From Rubrivivax sp. (lineage in GTDB: Bacteria > Pseudomonadota > Gammaproteobacteria > Burkholderiales > Burkholderiaceae_C): a DNA stretch of 46,770 bases. Positions 38,815 through 46,736 of the stretch are shown in pieces. A program made the position numbers and the translations under genes. Location of the stretch: assembly GCA_024641945.1 (NCBI GenBank), contig JAHECD010000023.1:1-46770 (forward strand), in the 5' to 3' direction. The notes under the pieces were generated by a model, which saw nothing but the letters and a program-made list of their open reading frames with translations, was not told the DNA's origin and made no database searches. The stretch's first letter is position 1, and the number at the start of each line of letters is the position of its first letter.

Positions 38815-40299
38815 TCAGGTCGTCGCGGCGTGTGCCACCAAGGACAACGACAGTCGGAATTCGGCGCCTCGGGGCGGCGAGTTTGCACCAGTGAGGGTCC
38901 CTCCCATGCTGGCCGCGAGGGTCTCGCACAGGCTCAGCCCGAGACCCAGGCCGTCGGCCCGGGTGCTGAAGAACGGTTCGAACAGGTGTGCCAATGCCTC
39001 TGGCGCGATGCCCGGCCCACTGTCGCGCACGACGAGCGCGCCGCGCAGACCGTCACGCACGACGCCGAGTTCAAGGCGGCGCTCGTCCGGCGGCACCTGC
39101 TCCAGCGCTTGCATCGCATTGGTCAGCACGTTGTGCACGATCTGCTCCAGCGCCACCGGTTCCGCCTGCACGCTGGTCGCAGCGGCGTCGACCTTGAGAT
39201 CGGGCTGCACGCCCAGGCGGCGAAGGTCCGGCTCGATCAGTTCGAGGGCCTGGCGCACGGAATCGCCAAGATCGACCGGCTGCATGCGGGTGCCGACGTC
39301 AGGACGCGCCACCGTGCGCCGCAGGCGGCCGACCACGTCGGACGCCCGGCGGGCCTGCCTTGCAGACTGCTCGATCGCGCCGCGCGCCGCGTCCACGTCG
39401 GGCGGGACGTCGGCAAGCAGGCGTTGCGCCGCCTGCGCATTGGCCAGCATCGCCGTGAGCGGTTGGTTGAGTTCGTGTGCCATGCCGGCGGCGAGCTCCC
39501 CCAGCGCATTGAGGCGCCCGACCTGGTCGAGTCGCAGCAACGCATGCGCACGCAGGCGCTCGGCGCGCATGCGCAGGGCAGCGAGCAGCAGCCCTGCGCC
39601 GAGCGCGGACAGCGCGGTCCAGGCCGCGATCGCAACCCAGGGCAGCGCGGCCCAGCCCGGCCGCAGCGCCGCCACCAGTTCGAACGGCTGGCTCTGCGCT
39701 GCCAGGTGCTTGCGAAACGAGAATGCGCCGCCGATGCTCCCGGTGTCGTGTCCGTCAGCGAGCACCAACGTCTGCCCTTCATGGACCAGCGCAACGCGCA
39801 CCGGGCCGTTGGCTTCGTACGGCCATTCGGCCTGCGGCACCAGCGCGCGCAGGTCGATCTGCAGCGCAAAGCTGGCCGGGTCGGCTGCCTGGACCAGCAG
39901 GAACCGGCCCGCAGCGAAGTCCGCCGACGCCAACGCGACCCGGCGTGCCGCACGCGACACCGCCTCGCCGTCCGCCAGCGCGCCGGCGTCGGCGCCCGTC
40001 CACGCCTGCGCGCTCTCGCGGCGCCACACCCGCAGCACTTGCGGATACAACGCAGGCAGGCGCTGTTCGGGCGCCGCGTCGCCGCCCGCCGCGCCCGGCT
40101 GGAGCAAGGCGAGCGTCGCGAGGATCGCTTCGAGTTGCACCGCGCGCTGGCTCAACAGGCGGTGCGCGATGCGGGCATCGGTTTCGAAGGCCTCGCGCAG
40201 CGTGTCGCGGTGCGCCAGTGCGAGCCAGGCCGCGCCCGCCACCGCCACGCACATCCAGGCCAGGCCCAACCAGAGCGTGCGGCGTGCAAGGCGGGCCAT
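38815..40299 (-). CDS. Membrane sensor histidine kinase
   Basis: Partner kinase of the response regulator. The ATG at 40299 gives 494 residues; an upstream TTG at 40335 would overlap the hydrolase gene. TM1 is about residues 7-30. A periplasmic sensor domain of about 195 residues follows, and TM2 (about 228-250) leads to the kinase. The H box GMAHELNQPLTAMLANAQ has its His near residue 274. The ATPase domain carries an N-box IVHNVLTNAMQAL, G1 DSGPGIAPEAL and G2 GLGLGLSLCETLA. The HELNQPL form is that of the DctB/FixL-like family. The periplasmic domain has no recognisable PAS motif by eye. Confidence 0.94.
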   Translation of the reverse strand: MARLARRTLWLGLAWMCVAVAGAAWLALAHRDTLREAFETDARIAHRLLSQRAVQLEAILATLALLQPGAAGGDAAPEQRLPALYPQVLRVWRRESAQAWTGADAGALADGEAVSRAARRVALASADFAAGRFLLVQAADPASFALQIDLRALVPQAEWPYEANGPVRVALVHEGQTLVLADGHDTGSIGGAFSFRKHLAAQSQPFELVAALRPGWAALPWVAIAAWTALSALGAGLLLAALRMRAERLRAHALLRLDQVGRLNALGELAAGMAHELNQPLTAMLANAQAAQRLLADVPPDVDAARGAIEQSARQARRASDVVGRLRRTVARPDVGTRMQPVDLGDSVRQALELIEPDLRRLGVQPDLKVDAAATSVQAEPVALEQIVHNVLTNAMQALEQVPPDERRLELGVVRDGLRGALVVRDSGPGIAPEALAHLFEPFFSTRADGLGLGLSLCETLAASMGGTLTGANSPPRGAEFRLSLSLVAHAATT

Positions 40300-40315
40300 C
40301 GACGCAGGACGGGCG

Positions 40316-41044
40316 TCAGCGCGCGGCAAGCGCAAGCAGGTGCTGCACCAGTTCCTGCGGGCGGCTCACCATCGGGAAGTGCCCGGTGGCGATCTCGAGC
40401 ACGTGCCAGCCCGGCAGCTCGCGCACCCGACGGCGCATCGGCGCGATCGTCGGGTAGGGTGGGTCATTGCAGTCGATGAACGCGCGCGGCACCGTGGCCA
40501 GCCGGTCCGCGTCGTAAGGCAGCGGCTCGCGGTAGGGGCCAAAGGGGTGGGGCACATGGCGGCGGTTCAGCCACGCCGCGTCGGCCTCGGTGAGATCGAA
40601 GCTGGCGCCATCGGGCGGTGGCAGCGCGTTGTCGTTCGCCAGCGCGAGCGCGGTGCGCGAGGCCTGCACCTCCGCGCTGTGCTGGCTGGCCCAGAACTCG
40701 CCCGGCAGCGGCACCATTGCGTCGACGTAGACCAGCTGGCGCAGCCGGCCCGGCCCCTGCGCGAGCAGCGCGTCGGCCACGCCCGTGATCACCAGGCCCC
40801 CATAACTGTGACCCACGAGCACGATGTCGCTCAGCTCCTCCGCGGCGACGAGGCCGAGCACGTCGTCGATGTGGGCGCGCAGGCCGATGCCCGGGTGGCG
40901 AAGGTGGGCGCGCTCGCCGTCGCCAGTGAGCGTGACGGCATGCACCTCATGGCCGACCGCACGCAGCGGCGCCAGCACGCGGCGCCAGATCCAGGCGCCA
41001 CCCCAGGCGCCGTGCACGAGAACGATGGGGGATGCGGTCGTCAT
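40316..41044 (-). CDS. Alpha/beta-fold hydrolase (esterase type)
   Basis: The ATG at 41044 has AAGGAG upstream and gives 242 residues. The first strand reads PIVLVHGAWGGAWIWRRV, with the oxyanion HG motif. The nucleophile elbow is GHSYGG, the Ser within about residues 80-90. The C-terminal His is in IATGHFPM. It resembles the plant methyl-ester esterase/salicylate esterase-like group of bacterial hydrolases. Substrate unknown. No signal peptide, so cytoplasmic. It is 16 bases upstream of the histidine kinase and may share its message, and is divergent from the OmpA-like gene. Confidence 0.88.
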   Translation of the reverse strand: MTTASPIVLVHGAWGGAWIWRRVLAPLRAVGHEVHAVTLTGDGERAHLRHPGIGLRAHIDDVLGLVAAEELSDIVLVGHSYGGLVITGVADALLAQGPGRLRQLVYVDAMVPLPGEFWASQHSAEVQASRTALALANDNALPPPDGASFDLTEADAAWLNRRHVPHPFGPYREPLPYDADRLATVPRAFIDCNDPPYPTIAPMRRRVRELPGWHVLEIATGHFPMVSRPQELVQHLLALAAR

Positions 41045-41144
41045 CGGGCGTTGTCTCCTTTCCGGCAGGGCCGGCCGCGCCCAATGTAGCGCGGCGCCCG
41101 GCTGGCAGAATGGCGGATTCCGAATACGACGACGAGGGAATGAG

Positions 41145-41660
41145 ATGTTGGACGAAGACGACGGCGCGCGCATCGGCCTGTGGGTGGTGCTGGGGATCGT
41201 GGCCCTGCTGCTTTTTGGCCTGGTCGGCAGCATCGCGTGGCGCGCCACCAAGCACAAGGCGCCGGCCGCCACCGTAGCCACTGCGCCCGCCGCATCTTCG
41301 GACGCCGCCGACGCGGTGCTCGACGTCCCGCTCAGCGGTGACCTGATCGGCAAGGTCTATTTCGAGCTCGGCAAGGCGGACCTCCCCGCCGACGTCGCCA
41401 CGGCGGTGTCCGCGTCGTTGTCTGCCGTCACGGCGGACCACGACAAGAAGCTCGTGCTGTCGGGCTTCCACGACCCGTCGGGCGACCCGGCAAAGAATGC
41501 CGAACTCGCCAAGAACCGCGCCAAGGCCGTGCGCGAGGCGATCAGGGAGCGCGGCGTCGCCGCCGACCGCATCGTGCTGCGCAAGCCGGAGCAGACCTCC
41601 GCCGACGGGCCGCCCGAAGAGGCGCGCCGCGTCGAGATCCGGCTCGCGACCCTGCCCTAG
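41145..41660 (+). CDS. OmpA-like domain protein with N-terminal membrane anchor
   Basis: The ATG at 41145 has GAGGGA upstream and gives 171 residues. One membrane segment (IGLWVVLGIVALLLFGLVGSIAW, about residues 9-31) anchors it, with a Pro/Ala-rich linker after it. The C-terminal OmpA-like peptidoglycan-binding domain has GKVYFELGKADLP, LSGFHDPSGDPAKNAELAKNRAKAVREAIRERGV and the final RRVEIRL strand. The usual peptidoglycan-contact positions are partly changed: SGFHDPSGD replaces the common GHTDxxGs-type sequence. It is followed by a strong terminator. Confidence 0.85.
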   Translation: MLDEDDGARIGLWVVLGIVALLLFGLVGSIAWRATKHKAPAATVATAPAASSDAADAVLDVPLSGDLIGKVYFELGKADLPADVATAVSASLSAVTADHDKKLVLSGFHDPSGDPAKNAELAKNRAKAVREAIRERGVAADRIVLRKPEQTSADGPPEEARRVEIRLATLP

Positions 41661-41681
41661 TCGAACCCCTGCGCCACGACG

Positions 41682-41707
41682 AAGGCCGGCACCCACCGGC
41701 CTTTTTC
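41682..41707 (+). terminator. Rho-independent terminator after the OmpA-like gene
   Basis: AAGGCCGG (41682-41689) pairs with CCGGCCTT (41696-41703) around a six-base loop, followed by TTTC. It separates the OmpA-like gene from the malonate cluster. Confidence 0.85.
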
Positions 41708-41773
41708 ATGTGCGGGACGTGGATCGCCGATTACGATGTCGACTCGAACAAAGTCGATGTGGAGGAAGCGCCC

Positions 41774-43081
41774 ATGCTGGATGAATTGCGCCAAGCCGCC
41801 TTGCGACAGCTTGGCGAGCGCCTGCTGCGCTCCGTCGTGCTGGGCTGCAAGCGGCTGCTCTCCGAGCGCGGCGAGACCAACAGCATGGCGATTGCGCGCG
41901 GCCTTGTCGGGCGCATCGACGAACTCGACGGCTGGCAGCTCGATGCGTTTTACGCCTACTTGGCCACCGACCTCAGCCCGGACCCGAAGCAGGTGCTCGC
42001 GGCGGCCGAGGCCTATGCCGAAAAACGCGATGCACAAAGCCTGATCGCACTCGAGCGGGCGGCCGAGCCGCCGCGGCAGGAGTTGCTGCGTCGATTGAAC
42101 CGAACGCCGGGCGGAACGGCCTGCATCCTGCGCCTTCGCCGTGGCGTGCTGACGCGGCTTCGCAAGCAGCCCAACCTCGCGGCCCTCGAGTCGGACATGC
42201 TGCACCTGCTGACCTCGTGGTTCAACCCGGGCTTCCTGACGATGCTGCGCGTCGACTGGAATTCACCCGCACGCCTGCTGGAGAAGATCATCCACCACGA
42301 GGCGGTGCACGCGATCGACGGCTGGGACGACCTGCGCCGGCGGCTGCAGCCCGACCGGCGATGCTTCGCCTTCGTGCATCCGCAATTGCCGGACGAGCCG
42401 TTGATCTTCGTGGAGGTGGCGCTGCTGCCCGAGATGCCGGCCGCGATAGCGCCGTTGATCGACAAGGCGAGCGCACCGCAACCGGGCGACAAGTTCCGCG
42501 TTGCCGCGTTCTACAGCATCAGCAACTGCGAACCCGGCCTGCGGGGCGTGTCGCTCGGCAACTTCCTCATCAAGAGCGTGGCCGAACACCTGCACCGCGA
42601 GCTGCCTCGGCTGCGCACCTTCTGCACCTTGTCGCCAATTCCCGGATTGGCGTCGTGGGTGCTCGGCGAGCCTGATTTCTCGGCGCTGCCGCAGGTGCGC
42701 CGCGCGGCGGCGTCCGAGCTCGAAGAAGCACGCAAGCACCTGCGCAGGGTCTGCGGCGGCGACCTGTCCGCGCTGCAGCACATGGCCGTCCACGAGCGAC
42801 TGGACAAGGAAGCCACGGCGGCTCTCATGTCACTGGCCGCCGCCTATCTGCTGCACGTCTCGCCCACGCCGGCCGGTGACCCGGTGGCGCGCTTCCACCT
42901 GGACAACGGCGCGCGGCTCGAGCGTCTGAACGCCCGTGGCAACATGTCGTCCAAAGGCCTGAAACAAAGCTTCGGCCTGATGGTCAACTACCTCTACGAC
43001 CTCGAGAAGGTCGAGGCCAGCCACGAAAAGTTCGTTCAAGGCGAAGTGGCGCGGTCGCGCGCCGTGCACGCGCTGATGTGA
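41774..43081 (+). CDS. Malonyl-CoA decarboxylase
   Basis: Decarboxylates malonyl-CoA to acetyl-CoA. The ATG at 41774 has GGAGG about ten bases upstream and gives 435 residues; an earlier in-frame ATG at 41708 lies inside the preceding terminator. An N-terminal helical domain precedes the acetyltransferase-like catalytic domain. Visible are the HHEAVHAIDGWDDL motif (about 173-187), the FVEVALLPEMP segment, the SISNCEPGLRGVSLGNFLIK motif (about 248-268) and the FHLDNGARLERLN motif (about 373-385) of the family. Known active residues Ser, Glu and His fall in these segments. It opens the cluster that ends with MatB: malonate is activated by MatB and decarboxylated here. Confidence 0.93.
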   Translation: MLDELRQAALRQLGERLLRSVVLGCKRLLSERGETNSMAIARGLVGRIDELDGWQLDAFYAYLATDLSPDPKQVLAAAEAYAEKRDAQSLIALERAAEPPRQELLRRLNRTPGGTACILRLRRGVLTRLRKQPNLAALESDMLHLLTSWFNPGFLTMLRVDWNSPARLLEKIIHHEAVHAIDGWDDLRRRLQPDRRCFAFVHPQLPDEPLIFVEVALLPEMPAAIAPLIDKASAPQPGDKFRVAAFYSISNCEPGLRGVSLGNFLIKSVAEHLHRELPRLRTFCTLSPIPGLASWVLGEPDFSALPQVRRAAASELEEARKHLRRVCGGDLSALQHMAVHERLDKEATAALMSLAAAYLLHVSPTPAGDPVARFHLDNGARLERLNARGNMSSKGLKQSFGLMVNYLYDLEKVEASHEKFVQGEVARSRAVHALM

Positions 43082-43169
43082 CCCCGCCCGATTCGACCTG
43101 CATGACGATCGCGCACGCCACCTGCCATCCGACCGCCCGCGCCGCGGCTGCTTTCATGCAGGGGCGGCC

Positions 43170-43955
43170 GTGAGCGGGCACGTGACCCTCACACCCGCGG
43201 CGTCGGACGGCGTGGCCCGGCTCTGCATCTCTCACCCTGGCAAGCTGAACGCCCTGACCGTGGCCATGTGGCGCGGGCTGCGCGCTGCCATCGAAGGGCT
43301 CGACACCGCGCACACGCGTGTGCTCGTCGTACATGGTGAAGGGGGCGTGTTCGCCGCCGGCGGCGATATCGAGGAGTTCCCCGATTTCCGCTTCGACGAG
43401 GCGTTGCTGCGCCGCTTTCATGAAGAAGACGTCGCCCCCGCACTTCGGGCCCTGGTCGATTGCGACATACCGGTGCTCGCGCAGATCGAGGGCCCGTGCA
43501 TCGGCGGCGGGCTGGAGATCGCCGCGTGCTGCGATATCCGCATCTGCGGCGCGGGCAGCCGGTTCGGCATCCCGATCGCCAAGCTCGGTTTTCCGCTAGC
43601 GCCGCTCGAGGCACAGTTCGTCGCACGCGTACTGCCGTTGCCGCTGCTGCGCGAACTTCTGCTCGAGGCGCGCCTGCTCGACGCCGCCGAGGCCCACGCA
43701 CGCGGCATCGTCAACCGTGTCGTGCCGGATGCCGAGGTGGCGGCCGAAGTGCAGCGCAGCGCCGAGCGCATCGCCGCGCTGTCGCCGCAGGCGATGCGAC
43801 TGAACAAGATCACCCTGCGCCAGCTGGCCACCCGCGGCATCGGCAACATCGAGGCCAGCGACCGCCTGGCGCACTACACCTACGCCGACTCGGCCGAGCA
43901 CCGCGAGGGGCTGGCCGCCTTCATCGACAAGCGCCCCGCGCGCTTCACCCCATGA
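43170..43955 (+). CDS. Crotonase-fold protein in the malonate cluster
   Basis: Enoyl-CoA hydratase/isomerase superfamily. A GTG start gives 261 residues. The oxyanion hole FAAGGDIEEF and the GGGLEIAACCD segment are present. The Glu at about 116 corresponds to Glu144 of rat enoyl-CoA hydratase. The second catalytic Glu (Glu164 in rat, in FGQPE) is replaced by Ile at about 136 (FGIPIAKLG). A classical hydratase is therefore unlikely; a decarboxylase, isomerase or thioesterase-like reaction on a CoA ester is possible. It lies between malonyl-CoA decarboxylase and MatB and overlaps matB by four bases, so its substrate is likely a malonyl- or related acyl-CoA. Confidence 0.85.
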   Translation: MSGHVTLTPAASDGVARLCISHPGKLNALTVAMWRGLRAAIEGLDTAHTRVLVVHGEGGVFAAGGDIEEFPDFRFDEALLRRFHEEDVAPALRALVDCDIPVLAQIEGPCIGGGLEIAACCDIRICGAGSRFGIPIAKLGFPLAPLEAQFVARVLPLPLLRELLLEARLLDAAEAHARGIVNRVVPDAEVAAEVQRSAERIAALSPQAMRLNKITLRQLATRGIGNIEASDRLAHYTYADSAEHREGLAAFIDKRPARFTP

Positions 43956-45505
43956 GAAACGAAAACCTGTTCGCTGCTCTGCGCGGCGCTTTCCCGGCCG
44001 ACCTCGACGCCACCGCGATCGAGACCGCCGACGGCCCCGGCGCACCGCGCTTCTACACGTGGCGCGACATCGACCGCGCCACCGCGATGATCGCCAACCT
44101 GCTGCTGTCGCTCGACCTGCCCGAAGGGTCGCGTGTGGCATCGCAGACCGAGAAGTCGGTCGAGGCGTTGATGCTGTACCTGGGCGTGCTGCGCGCAGGC
44201 TATGTCTACCTGCCGTTGAATACGGCCTACCAGGCGGCCGAGATCGAATATTTCATCGGCAATGCCGAACCGGCCGTGGTGGTGTGTTCGCCGAAGAACT
44301 TTGCCTGGGTGAGCAAGATCGCCTTCAAGGCCGGCACGCGGAACGTCTTCACGCTCGGCGACGATCTGACGGGCAGCCTGCTCGAACGCGCTGCGGCGCA
44401 GAGCGACACGCACGAACCTGCGCAGCGCCACGCCAGCGACCTGGCCGCCATCCTGTACACCAGCGGCACCACCGGGCGGAGCAAGGGCGCGATGCTCACG
44501 CACGGCAACCTGCTGAGCAATGCACGCACGCTCAAGGCCTATTGGGGATGGCGCACGCCCGAAGAGGGAGGCGACGTGCTGATCCACGCGTTGCCGATCT
44601 TCCACGTGCACGGCCTGTTCGTCGCCAGCCACGGCGCGCTGCTCAACGGCAGCAAGATGATCTGGTTCGCCCGGTTCGACCCGAAGGCGACGATCGAGCG
44701 ATTCGGCGAGGCGACCGTCTTCATGGGCGTGCCCACGCTGTACGTGCGCATGCTCGCCGAACCGTCGCTCACGCCGCAGGCCTGCGCCAACATGCGCCTT
44801 TTCATCGCCGGGTCCGCGCCGCTGCTGAAGGAGACCTTCGACGAGTGGATCGAACGCACCGGGCACACGATCCTCGAGCGCTACGGCATGAGCGAGACCA
44901 CGATGCTCACGTCCAATCCCTACCACGCGAAAGACGGGGCACGCATCGGCGGCACCGTGGGCTACACGCTGCCCGGCGTCAAGCTGCGGGTACACGACGA
45001 GAAGGGGCTGGAGGTGCGTCGCGGCGACATCGGCGGCATCGAGGTCAAGGGCCCGAACATCTTCAAGGGCTATTGGCGTATGCCGGAGAAGACCGCCGAG
45101 GAGTTCACCACCGACCTCTGGTTCAAGACCGGCGACGTGGGCAAGATGGACGCCGACGGCCGCATCACGATCGTCGGCCGCAGCAAGGACCTGATCATCA
45201 GCGGCGGCTACAACGTCTACCCGGCCGAGATCGAGAGCTACATCAACGACATGCCCGGCGTGGCGGAGAGCGCCGTCATCGGCGTGCCGCACCCCGACTT
45301 TGGCGAGGGTGTGGTGGCCGTCGTCGTGCCCAAGCCGGGCGCGGCACTGGATGACAAGGCCATCGTCGCCCAGCTCAAGACGAAGATCGCGAATTTCAAG
45401 GTTCCCAAGCACGTGTTCGTCGTCCCCGACCTGCCCCGCAATGCGATGGGCAAGGTCCAGAAGAATCTGCTGCGCGAGCAGCACAAGGGCCTCTTTGCCG
45501 AGTGA
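43952..45505 (+). CDS. matB: Malonyl-CoA synthetase MatB
   Basis: AMP-forming acid-CoA ligase that activates malonate (and often methylmalonate). The ATG at 43952 overlaps the preceding stop (ATGA). The 517-residue protein has the P-loop YTSGTTGRSKGAML (about 169-182) and ERYGMSETTML (about 308-318). The Asp-containing TGDVGKMDADG and GRSKDLIISGGYNVYP motifs come near 390-425. The acyl-binding RYGMSET region fits MatB rather than acetyl-CoA synthetases. The catalytic Lys is in RNAMGKVQK (about residue 500). The pair with malonyl-CoA decarboxylase fits the mat operon of Rhizobium; no matC transporter is adjacent. Confidence 0.93.
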   Translation: MRNENLFAALRGAFPADLDATAIETADGPGAPRFYTWRDIDRATAMIANLLLSLDLPEGSRVASQTEKSVEALMLYLGVLRAGYVYLPLNTAYQAAEIEYFIGNAEPAVVVCSPKNFAWVSKIAFKAGTRNVFTLGDDLTGSLLERAAAQSDTHEPAQRHASDLAAILYTSGTTGRSKGAMLTHGNLLSNARTLKAYWGWRTPEEGGDVLIHALPIFHVHGLFVASHGALLNGSKMIWFARFDPKATIERFGEATVFMGVPTLYVRMLAEPSLTPQACANMRLFIAGSAPLLKETFDEWIERTGHTILERYGMSETTMLTSNPYHAKDGARIGGTVGYTLPGVKLRVHDEKGLEVRRGDIGGIEVKGPNIFKGYWRMPEKTAEEFTTDLWFKTGDVGKMDADGRITIVGRSKDLIISGGYNVYPAEIESYINDMPGVAESAVIGVPHPDFGEGVVAVVVPKPGAALDDKAIVAQLKTKIANFKVPKHVFVVPDLPRNAMGKVQKNLLREQHKGLFAE

Positions 45506-45833
45506 TGCAGCGCCCGACACCTGCCCGCGCTGCGGCTTGGCATTTCGCTGCGGCATGGGCGGCAGCGAGCCCTGTGCCTGCGCGGGCTTGAGTCTCGGTG
45601 CCCACCTGCAGGCGCAGCTGCGCCTGCGCCATGACGGTTGCCTGTGCGTGGAATGCCTGTGCGCACTTGCCGCCGGTGCACCGCTCGACAACGCCGATAA
45701 GGCCGACACACGGCCCCACACCGCAGCACAGGGATCCATTCCCACCGAACCTCGGGGGTTGAGCGATCCGGCGGTCGGCGCGACCATGCGCGCTTCCGCC
45801 CTGCCGGGCAATCCTCCGAGGAGCCAGACATGA
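45495..45833 (+). CDS. Cysteine-rich CWC family protein
   Basis: Small zinc-binding protein of unknown role. The TTG at 45495 (overlapping matB by 11 bases) gives 112 residues beginning LPSDAAPDTCPRCGLAFRCGM. Eight cysteines follow the CWC pattern: CPRC, FRC, PCAC and GCLCVECLC. The last roughly 50 residues (after LAAGAPLDN) have no cysteines and look variable. The stop overlaps the start of the CHRD gene (ATGA). No family function is known to me. Its position between matB and an exported protein may be chance or coupling. An ATG at 45505 is in another frame and cannot start this protein. Confidence 0.75.
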   Translation: MPSDAAPDTCPRCGLAFRCGMGGSEPCACAGLSLGAHLQAQLRLRHDGCLCVECLCALAAGAPLDNADKADTRPHTAAQGSIPTEPRGLSDPAVGATMRASALPGNPPRSQT

Positions 45834-46414
45834 AGCTTGCCACCTGCGCCATCGTCGCTGCATTTGCCGTCGGCGCGCCAGCCGCTCACGCGGCGATGCA
45901 GGTCTTTGCCGCGCCGCTCTCCGGCGCCGCCGAGTCGCCCCCCAACGCGTCCGCAGGCACGGGCACCGCGATGATCACCTACGACGACGTCGCCAGCACG
46001 CTGCGTGTCCAGGTGTCGTTCGCCGGTCTGACGGGCACGACGACGGCGTCGCATATCCACTGCTGCGTGGCCGTGGCAGGCGTCGGCAACGTTGGCGTGG
46101 CCACCGAACTGCCGCTGTTCACCGGCTTCCCCACCGGCGTGACCTCCGGCACGTATGACCACACCTTCGACGCGCTGGCCGCAGCCACCTACAACCCGTC
46201 GTTCGTGACCGCCCAGGGCAGTGTGGCCGGCGCACTGGCAGCCCTCGTCGGCGGAATGGGTGCCGGCACCGCATACCTCAACGTGCACTCGACCACCAAT
46301 CCGGGCGGCGAGATCCGCGGGTTCCTGGCGCCGGTTCCCGAGCCCTCGACCTACGCCCTGATGTTGGTTGGCCTGGCCGCCCTGGGGGCTGCCGCACGCC
46401 GCCGCAACAGCTGA
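45830..46414 (+). CDS. CHRD-domain protein with PEP-CTERM sorting signal
   Basis: Exported protein predicted to be processed by an exosortase. The ATG at 45830 has GAGGAG six bases upstream and gives 194 residues. A signal peptide ends near AAHAAMQ. The CHRD domain (about 22-165) includes FAAPLSGAAESPPNASAGTGTA, SHIHCC, GVTSGTYDHTFDALA and YLNVHSTTNPGGEIRGFL. The C-terminal VPEPSTYALMLVGLAALGAAARRR (about 169-192) is a classic PEP-CTERM tail: PEP motif, hydrophobic helix, Arg cluster. No exosortase gene (xrtA-type) is in the window, so the machinery must lie elsewhere. Confidence 0.9.
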   Translation: MKLATCAIVAAFAVGAPAAHAAMQVFAAPLSGAAESPPNASAGTGTAMITYDDVASTLRVQVSFAGLTGTTTASHIHCCVAVAGVGNVGVATELPLFTGFPTGVTSGTYDHTFDALAAATYNPSFVTAQGSVAGALAALVGGMGAGTAYLNVHSTTNPGGEIRGFLAPVPEPSTYALMLVGLAALGAAARRRNS

Positions 46415-46427
46415 TCCAATGACGCCG

Positions 46428-46447
46428 GGAGGCCCAAGCGGGCCTCC
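46428..46447 (+). terminator. Hairpin after the CHRD gene
   Basis: GGAGGCCC (46428-46435) and GGGCCTCC (46440-46447) form a perfect eight-base stem with loop AAGC, 13 bases after the stop. There is no T-tract, so it may stabilise the mRNA 3' end rather than terminate by itself. Confidence 0.45.
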
Positions 46448-46535
46448 GCCGCAGCGTCGACCTGCGGCGCGTTGCGACCGCTCGTACCTTGGGTTGGAAA
46501 CGTTGCGCGGGCCGAGGCCGCCGCGCGAGTGCCTC

Positions 46536-46736
46536 CGCTCATGTCCCCCGGCCTGGGCTGCGCCCAGCCCTCCTCCTTTTCTTCGCTGCGGCACCCGCCC
46601 GGCGTCCTCGGCCAGACACCGGGTGGGCGCGCCACCGTCGAACCGCCCACACGCATCTGATCAGGGTGGCGGGGCGTTCTCTGGAGCGAAGTAAAGGAGG
46701 AGGGTCGGCCGCAGGCCGGCCCGGGGGACATGAGCG
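46536..46736. repeat. Large imperfect inverted repeat, 52-base arms
   Basis: Arms 46536-46587 and 46685-46736 are inverted copies, 45 of 52 positions identical, separated by 97 bases. Each arm starts CGCTCATGTCCCCCGG and ends in a Ser/Glu-looking CTTCCT-type tract that would be mis-read as coding. Inside each arm is a five-base-pair hairpin with a three-base loop: TGGGC/GCCCA (46554-46566) and CGGCC/GGCCG (46706-46718). Four of the seven differences are two compensating pair changes that keep the stem. The spacer has a further near-perfect hairpin (46598-46606 with 46615-46623). No open frame here has support. It looks like a non-coding interspersed element of unknown type. Confidence 0.75.

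Noticed and set aside
38180..41089. Open frame of nearly 970 codons on the plus strand opposite the kinase, regulator and hydrolase genes.
   Set aside because: Low-complexity Ser/Ala/Arg product without domain motifs; the opposite strand encodes four recognisable proteins.
43880..46594. Very long open frame (about 900 codons) on the minus strand opposite matB and the CHRD gene.
   Set aside because: It runs opposite genes with clear family motifs, is rich in Arg, His and Gly, and has no recognisable domain; it is a by-product of high GC and codon bias.
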